From SPDF01 sp963812085 (GTDB lineage Bacteria > Gemmatimonadota > Gemmatimonadetes > Gemmatimonadales > GWC2-71-9), in contig CAWETL010000006.1 of NCBI GenBank assembly GCA_963812085.1, positions 248,001 to 312,000 of the forward strand: a DNA stretch of 64,000 nt, in the 5' to 3' direction. The stretch's first letter is position 1; the number at the start of each line of letters is the position of its first letter. The notes beneath the pieces are model-generated. The model saw nothing but the letters and a program-made list of their open reading frames with translations. It searched no databases and was not told the DNA's origin. Below are positions 60,765 through 64,000 of the stretch, piece by piece. The translations under genes were made by a program, and so were the position numbers.

Positions 60765-61200
60765 CGGGACCCCCGGCGACGGCAGCGCGCCAGGTCTGCA
60801 TTTCGGAGCGGAGCACCGCGAACGAGGCGGCGTAGGCCTCCCGGCGGGCGCGCACCAGCAGGTCGATCGCGGGGGCCGCGCCCTGGACCTCGCGGCGCCA
60901 GAGCTCCTTGAGCCGCCGGCGCAAACGATTGCGGGCCACCCCCGTGGACTGGTACTTCGGGACGATCAGTCCCATCCGGGGAGGGCCCGCTGCATTGTCT
61001 GTCCAGAGAAACTCCAGGTGCCCGGTACGCATTCGCCGACCCGTGGTGATGAGCCGGCGAATATCGGACGATTTCGCGAGCCGACTGGCCCGCGGAAATC
61101 GTTCAGCGGACGTCAGGAGCCCCCGTGCTTCGACGGAAGACGGACCGCCAACTGCTTCCGCCCCTTTTTCCGGCGCCGGGAAAGCACTGCGCGACCCCAA
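60751..61200 (-). CDS. rnpA: RNase P protein component
   Basis: The conserved part starts at FPRASRLAKSSDIRRLITTG and continues with GLIVPKYQSTGVARNRLRRR, LKELWRREV and DLLVRARREAYAA, as in all RnpA; the RNR motif ARNRLRRRLKE is intact. No ATG or GTG precedes the conserved part; the first ordinary start is a TTG at 61200 inside rpmH. The frame stays open across nearly all of rpmH. It supplies the protein of RNase P, which trims tRNA 5' ends. Confidence 0.9.
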   Translation of the reverse strand: MGSRSAFPAPEKGAEAVGGPSSVEARGLLTSAERFPRASRLAKSSDIRRLITTGRRMRTGHLEFLWTDNAAGPPRMGLIVPKYQSTGVARNRLRRRLKELWRREVQGAAPAIDLLVRARREAYAASFAVLRSEMQTWRAAVAGGPDAGS

Positions 61201-61274
61201 CGGGTCGCCATCCGCGCGCGGAAGCCGTGCTTGCTGATGCGCCGCTTGTTCCGCGGCCGATATGATGGCTTCAT
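61113..61274 (-). CDS. rpmH: 50S ribosomal protein L34
   Basis: 53 residues: MKPSYRPRNKRRISKHGFRA, ARMATRWGRAVLSRRRKKG and RKQLAVRLPSKHGGS. L34 normally starts MKRTYQPS..KR and has GFRARM and the GR..L..RR.KGR motif; all are here. The rnpA frame lies over this gene by 88 bp at least. The promoter and a DnaA box are just upstream. Confidence 0.95.
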   Translation of the reverse strand: MKPSYRPRNKRRISKHGFRARMATRWGRAVLSRRRKKGRKQLAVRLPSKHGGS

Positions 61275-61309
61275 AACTCTATCCTATAGTGAGACTTAAT
61301 GAGCCCGAA

Positions 61310-61338
61310 AAGCTAATCCGGCGATGTGGATAGGTCAA
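61310..61338 (-). promoter_or_regulatory. rpmH promoter with DnaA box in the spacer
   Basis: TTGACC (61333-61338, minus) and TAGCTT (61310-61315) are 17 nt apart. The DnaA-box-like CTATCCACA (61325-61333, minus) matches TTATCCACA in 8 of 9 bases and overlaps the -35 side. Binding of DnaA could tie rpmH-rnpA-yidDC expression to replication. Confidence 0.65.
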
Positions 61339-61342
61339 GTGA

Positions 61343-61367
61343 GGGGGAAGCGGCGAAGCGGGGCCGG
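61343..61367 (+). repeat. Degenerate 8-bp tract
   Basis: GGGGGAAGCGGCGAAGCGGG holds two imperfect units. GGAAGAT follows, as in other tracts, and hairpin copy 7 begins about 45 bp later. Confidence 0.55.
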
Positions 61368-61411
61368 AAGATCACGGATCGAATGAATCGCGCAAGATGG
61401 AGCTTCAGGAA

Positions 61412-61520
61412 GGACGGCGAAGGGTATGGTCCGCAGGGGCGTCAGTTCGCGTCCCCCGGAGCGACCGCGGCGCGGAGGGGGCGCGAACTGCTAGGCCCGG
61501 AGGACCATCCCGAGCCGGCC
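61412..61520 (+). repeat. Hairpin repeat family, copy 7
   Basis: ATGGTCC pairs with GGACCAT, GCA/GGA loop, GGGGC with GGCCC (imperfect), CAGTTCGCG with CGCGAACTG, CCCCC with GGGGG, GGA/GGA loop, GCG with CGC. It lies in the rpmH-dnaA gap. Apart from the outer arm (GGACGGC) it is very similar to copy 1. Confidence 0.88.
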
Positions 61521-61747
61521 GACCGAAACCCAGCGCCGCCAAACCGCTTGTTACATCCACCCGGTCACACGCAGATCAACGCTGGAGTGCGGTCGGCCCC
61601 AACACCCGAAATACTCCCGCAGACCACTCACGCAAACGATGTGGACACACACATCCATGTCGCAGCAGACTCGCGTCTTCTGGAGTTCGTGAACATCGTT
61701 TTTGATCCTGTCAAGGCCGCGTAACGACGGAGCGGTTTTCGTCCACG

Positions 61748-61776
61748 TTGACTTTTCCACACGGGAACCGTACTAT
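61748..61776 (+). promoter_or_regulatory. dnaA promoter with DnaA box (autoregulation)
   Basis: TTGACT (61748-61753) and TACTAT (61771-61776) are 17 nt apart. TTTTCCACA (61753-61761), 8 of 9 bases of the DnaA box, lies in the spacer. TGTGGACAC at 61640 is a weaker box. DnaA should repress its own gene here. The leader is about 35 nt. Confidence 0.75.
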
Positions 61777-61818
61777 CGGGCCCCTGACTGAAACTCCCTA
61801 CCGGATTCTCGAGCCTCG

Positions 61819-63207
61819 ATGCAGCTGTCCGCCAAAGAAGCCTGGAAGCGCATCCTCGCTGATGCGCACCGTGAGCTTCCCGATCACACGATTCGCACCT
61901 GGCTGGAGCCGACCGAGGCGATAGCGCTGGACGGTGGCGAGTTGGTCATCGGTGCGCCGGACCAGTTTGCCGTCGAATGGAACGAGACCAAGCACGCCGG
62001 ACTCCTGGCCAAGCTCGCGGAGCCGCTCCTCGGCAGCGCGACCCGCATCGTCTTCCGCGTCCAGGAAGACCGCCAAAAGCGTCCCCAGATGGACTTCTTC
62101 GTCGCACCGCCGCCCTCCGAAGCGCCGCCGGCCGCCGCGAGTGTTCGGAACACCCAGCCCCTCAACGAGCGCTACACCTTCGACACCTTCGTCATCGGGA
62201 AGTCGAACGAACTCGCCGCTGCCGCCGCGCACGCGGTCGCCGAGGCGCCGGGGAAGACCTACAATCCCCTCTTCATTTACGGGGCGACCGGGCTCGGCAA
62301 GACCCACCTGATGCAGGCCATCGCCCATGCGGTGGTCGAGCGGACCCCCTCCACCAGGGTCCTCTTCGTCGGCGCCGAGCAGTTCATCAACGACGTCATC
62401 GAGAGCATCCACAGCCGCACCACGTCGGAACTCAAGCGGCGCTACCGGAGCGACGTGGACCTGCTCCTGGTGGACGACGTCCACTTCCTGGAAGGCAAGG
62501 AGCGCACCCAGGAGGAGTTCTTCCATACCTTCAACGCGCTCTACGAGGCCGGCAAGCAGATCGTCGTCACCTCGGACCGGCCCCCCAAGGAACTGCCGGG
62601 GCTGGAAGCGCGCCTGGTCAGCCGCTTCGAGTGGGGCATGGTGGCCGACAGCGGCCTCCCCGACCTCGAGCACCGGATCGCCATCCTCCGGAAGAAGCAG
62701 GAGCAGGACCACCTCGAGATGACCATCCCGGACGATGTGCTCCGGTTCATCGCCGAGCACGTCCGGTCGAATGTCCGGGAACTGGAGGGCTGCATCATCA
62801 AGCTCCTCCTGTTCGCCTCGCTCAAGCACCGTGAGATCACGATCGACCTGGCCCGGGAGTCCCTGGCCGACAAGATCAAGGCCAGCGAGGAGGCTGCCAG
62901 TGTGGCACCTCGCCCGATGCCCTCGATCGACCGGGTCCAGGAAGTCGTCTCCCGCCGCTGGGGCGTCACACCGGACGGCCTGCGCTCCAAGGCGCGCATC
63001 CAGACGCTTACCGTGCCGAGGCAGATCGCGATGTACCTCGCCCGCGAAGCCTTGCAGATGCAGCTCGTCGAAATTGGCCAGGCGTTCGGCGGCCGCGATC
63101 ACAGCACCGTGATTCACAGTGTGGACAAGGTCGAGCGCCAGATGGCGAGCGATCGTGCGTTCCGTGAACGAGTTGAACTCGCGCGGCAGGAGTTGTTCGC
63201 ACCATAG
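61819..63207 (+). CDS. dnaA: Chromosomal replication initiator DnaA
   Basis: 462 residues. Domain I (AWKRILADAHRELPDHTIRT WLEP), short linker, then AAA+ core with Walker A YGATGLGKTHLMQ, Walker B LLLVDDVHFLEGKE, sensor and RLVSRFEWGMV. Domain IV carries the box-reading signature GGRDHSTVIHSV. Length is normal. The ATG follows the autoregulated promoter at 61748. A TGTGGACAA box is at 63120-63128 in its own 3' end. It opens the origin right downstream. Confidence 0.97.
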   Translation: MQLSAKEAWKRILADAHRELPDHTIRTWLEPTEAIALDGGELVIGAPDQFAVEWNETKHAGLLAKLAEPLLGSATRIVFRVQEDRQKRPQMDFFVAPPPSEAPPAAASVRNTQPLNERYTFDTFVIGKSNELAAAAAHAVAEAPGKTYNPLFIYGATGLGKTHLMQAIAHAVVERTPSTRVLFVGAEQFINDVIESIHSRTTSELKRRYRSDVDLLLVDDVHFLEGKERTQEEFFHTFNALYEAGKQIVVTSDRPPKELPGLEARLVSRFEWGMVADSGLPDLEHRIAILRKKQEQDHLEMTIPDDVLRFIAEHVRSNVRELEGCIIKLLLFASLKHREITIDLARESLADKIKASEEAASVAPRPMPSIDRVQEVVSRRWGVTPDGLRSKARIQTLTVPRQIAMYLAREALQMQLVEIGQAFGGRDHSTVIHSVDKVERQMASDRAFRERVELARQELFAP

Positions 63208-63425
63208 TCGGCGCGGCGAATGTGGGTCGGTGTGGAATCGACATTCGTCCGCCGATTCCGCCGTGATCTCCAGACGCTCCACACGGTCACAACAGGACGG
63301 AAGTGCTGCAGGCTGTTGCGGAACGGCGGGTTGGGATGGTCGTCCACATCCCCACACCCTCTACTACTACTACTAGTCATATATATCTATAGAAGTACTT
63401 GAACTACTTGCACGGCGGGGATGGT
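63208..63425 (+). other. Replication origin (oriC) with DnaA-trio and AT-rich unwinding element
   Basis: Between dnaA and dnaN. DnaA-box-like sequences run up to TCGTCCACA (63340) and TCCCCACA (63349-63356). A short GC stretch CCCT follows, then CTA five times (63361-63375), which is TAG repeats on the other strand, then CATATATATCTATAG (63378-63392). The order box, GC, trio, AT-rich is that of the B. subtilis unwinding site. Only weak boxes (7 of 9 or less) are seen in the gap itself. Confidence 0.8.
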
Positions 63426-64000
63426 ATGAAGTTCACGATCACGCGAGAGCAGTTCCAGGAGGGCTTGGTCGCGGTGGCGGCGAGTGTGCCGGCCAAGACC
63501 ACCCTCCCGGTCCTTGCCAACATTCTCCTTGAAGCCACCAAGGACGGGCTGCGCATTTCCGGCACCGATCTGGACATCGCCGTCAGTACGACGGTGCCTG
63601 CCAGTGTCGACCAGGAAGGCGCCATCACCCTGCCGGCGCGCAAGCTCGTCGAGATCGTCCGCGAGCTGCCGAGTGCGAGTATTCGCTTCACTGCGGCAGG
63701 GGAGCAGCGGGTCACGCTCGAGTGCGGGAAGTCGAAGTTCAAGCTGCTGGGACTGCCCCGGGAGGAATTCCCCGCATTTCCGACCGTCACGTTCGAGGGC
63801 GGCTGGAGCATTCCTGCCAAGGAGCTCCACAAGCTGATCGGGCACGTGGCGTTCGCGGCGAGCACGGAGGAGAGCCGTCCGATCCTGAACGGGGTGCTCT
63901 GGGAGCTCCGGCCCGACAAGATGCGGATGGTGGCCACCAATGGCCATCGCCTGGCGCGGATGGACATGCCCGTGACGGGCAGCAAGACCCAGGCGGACCT
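63426..64000 (+). CDS. dnaN: DNA polymerase III beta subunit (sliding clamp), 3' partial
   Basis: 191 residues to the window end, starting MKFTITREQFQEGLVAVAAS. PAKTTLPVLANILLEA, GTDLDIAVSTTVPA, LPARKLVEIVRELP, FKLLGLPREEFPAFP and GHVAFAASTEESRPILNGVL are the standard first and second clamp domains. GGGGATGGT precedes the ATG. The position next to dnaA and oriC is as in most bacteria. Confidence 0.96.
   Translation, partial: MKFTITREQFQEGLVAVAASVPAKTTLPVLANILLEATKDGLRISGTDLDIAVSTTVPASVDQEGAITLPARKLVEIVRELPSASIRFTAAGEQRVTLECGKSKFKLLGLPREEFPAFPTVTFEGGWSIPAKELHKLIGHVAFAASTEESRPILNGVLWELRPDKMRMVATNGHRLARMDMPVTGSKTQAD

Overview
The window is GC-rich chromosomal DNA from a diderm (Gram-negative-type) bacterium. 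The gene content suggests Gemmatimonadota or a close relative. The clues are Ig-like repeat proteins, a DUF2911-TPR secreted protein, a zinc-ribbon Ser/Thr kinase fused to a TolB-like and TPR sensor half, a BlaR1 protein fused to HEAT repeats, many lipoproteins, and the order mnmE-yidC-yidD-rnpA-rpmH // dnaA-dnaN. The phylum is an inference from gene style, not from a marker search. The right end holds the replication origin.

Layout. 1-8.6 kb: KdpD-like GAF fragment, frameshifted Ig-like protein, DUF2911-TPR protein, kinase-TolB-TPR receptor, frameshifted serine hydrolase and a secreted protein. 8.6-14.3 kb: dispersed repeats, tRNA-Phe with a duplicated 3' end, an in-frame uracil phosphoribosyltransferase/beta-CASP fusion, a YdcF-like protein, diheme cytochrome c and small membrane proteins. 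14.4-19 kb: META lipoprotein, a two-subunit molybdenum hydroxylase (IorAB type), a hexapeptide acyltransferase and a methyltransferase. 19-23.2 kb: operon of BlaI repressor, BlaR1 with HEAT repeats, and a secreted HEAT protein. 23.2-34.9 kb: accessory stretch with Smr protein, VIT-like membrane protein, lipoproteins, DUF3943 protein, a possible HEPN protein beside a macro-domain protein, MerR plus VWA protein, and a membrane-anchored RuvB-like ATPase. 34.9-43.2 kb: an overlapping addB-addA-WYL-WYL operon for double-strand-break repair and its probable regulators. 43.3-57.3 kb: DUF1801, VanZ, NUDIX, ECF sigma factor, holA, SPOR/TPR protein, mutS, TonB-like lipoprotein, cystathionine beta-synthase, D-Ala-D-Ala ligase, rhomboid, a metalloprotease and a CDGSH protein. 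57.3-64 kb: mnmE, yidC, yidD, rnpA, rpmH, then divergent dnaA, oriC and the start of dnaN.

The most notable signal outside the genes is a family of about 110-bp intergenic hairpins, seven copies, all in the same orientation. The stems are maintained by compensatory changes and carry two GGA/GGA internal loops. Most copies follow a tandem 8-bp G-rich tract (GCGGGGAA or GCGGGGCA). The same tract lies inside the mutS reading frame, and a degenerate one lies inside mnmE; both genes are out of frame there.

Many conserved genes (addA, addB, WYL-1, mutS, mnmE, the serine hydrolase, the Ig-like protein, merR, the META gene) carry one or more frameshifts. Several sit at G/C homopolymers, so residual assembly indels are as likely as pseudogenisation. 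The reader should treat these frames as provisional.
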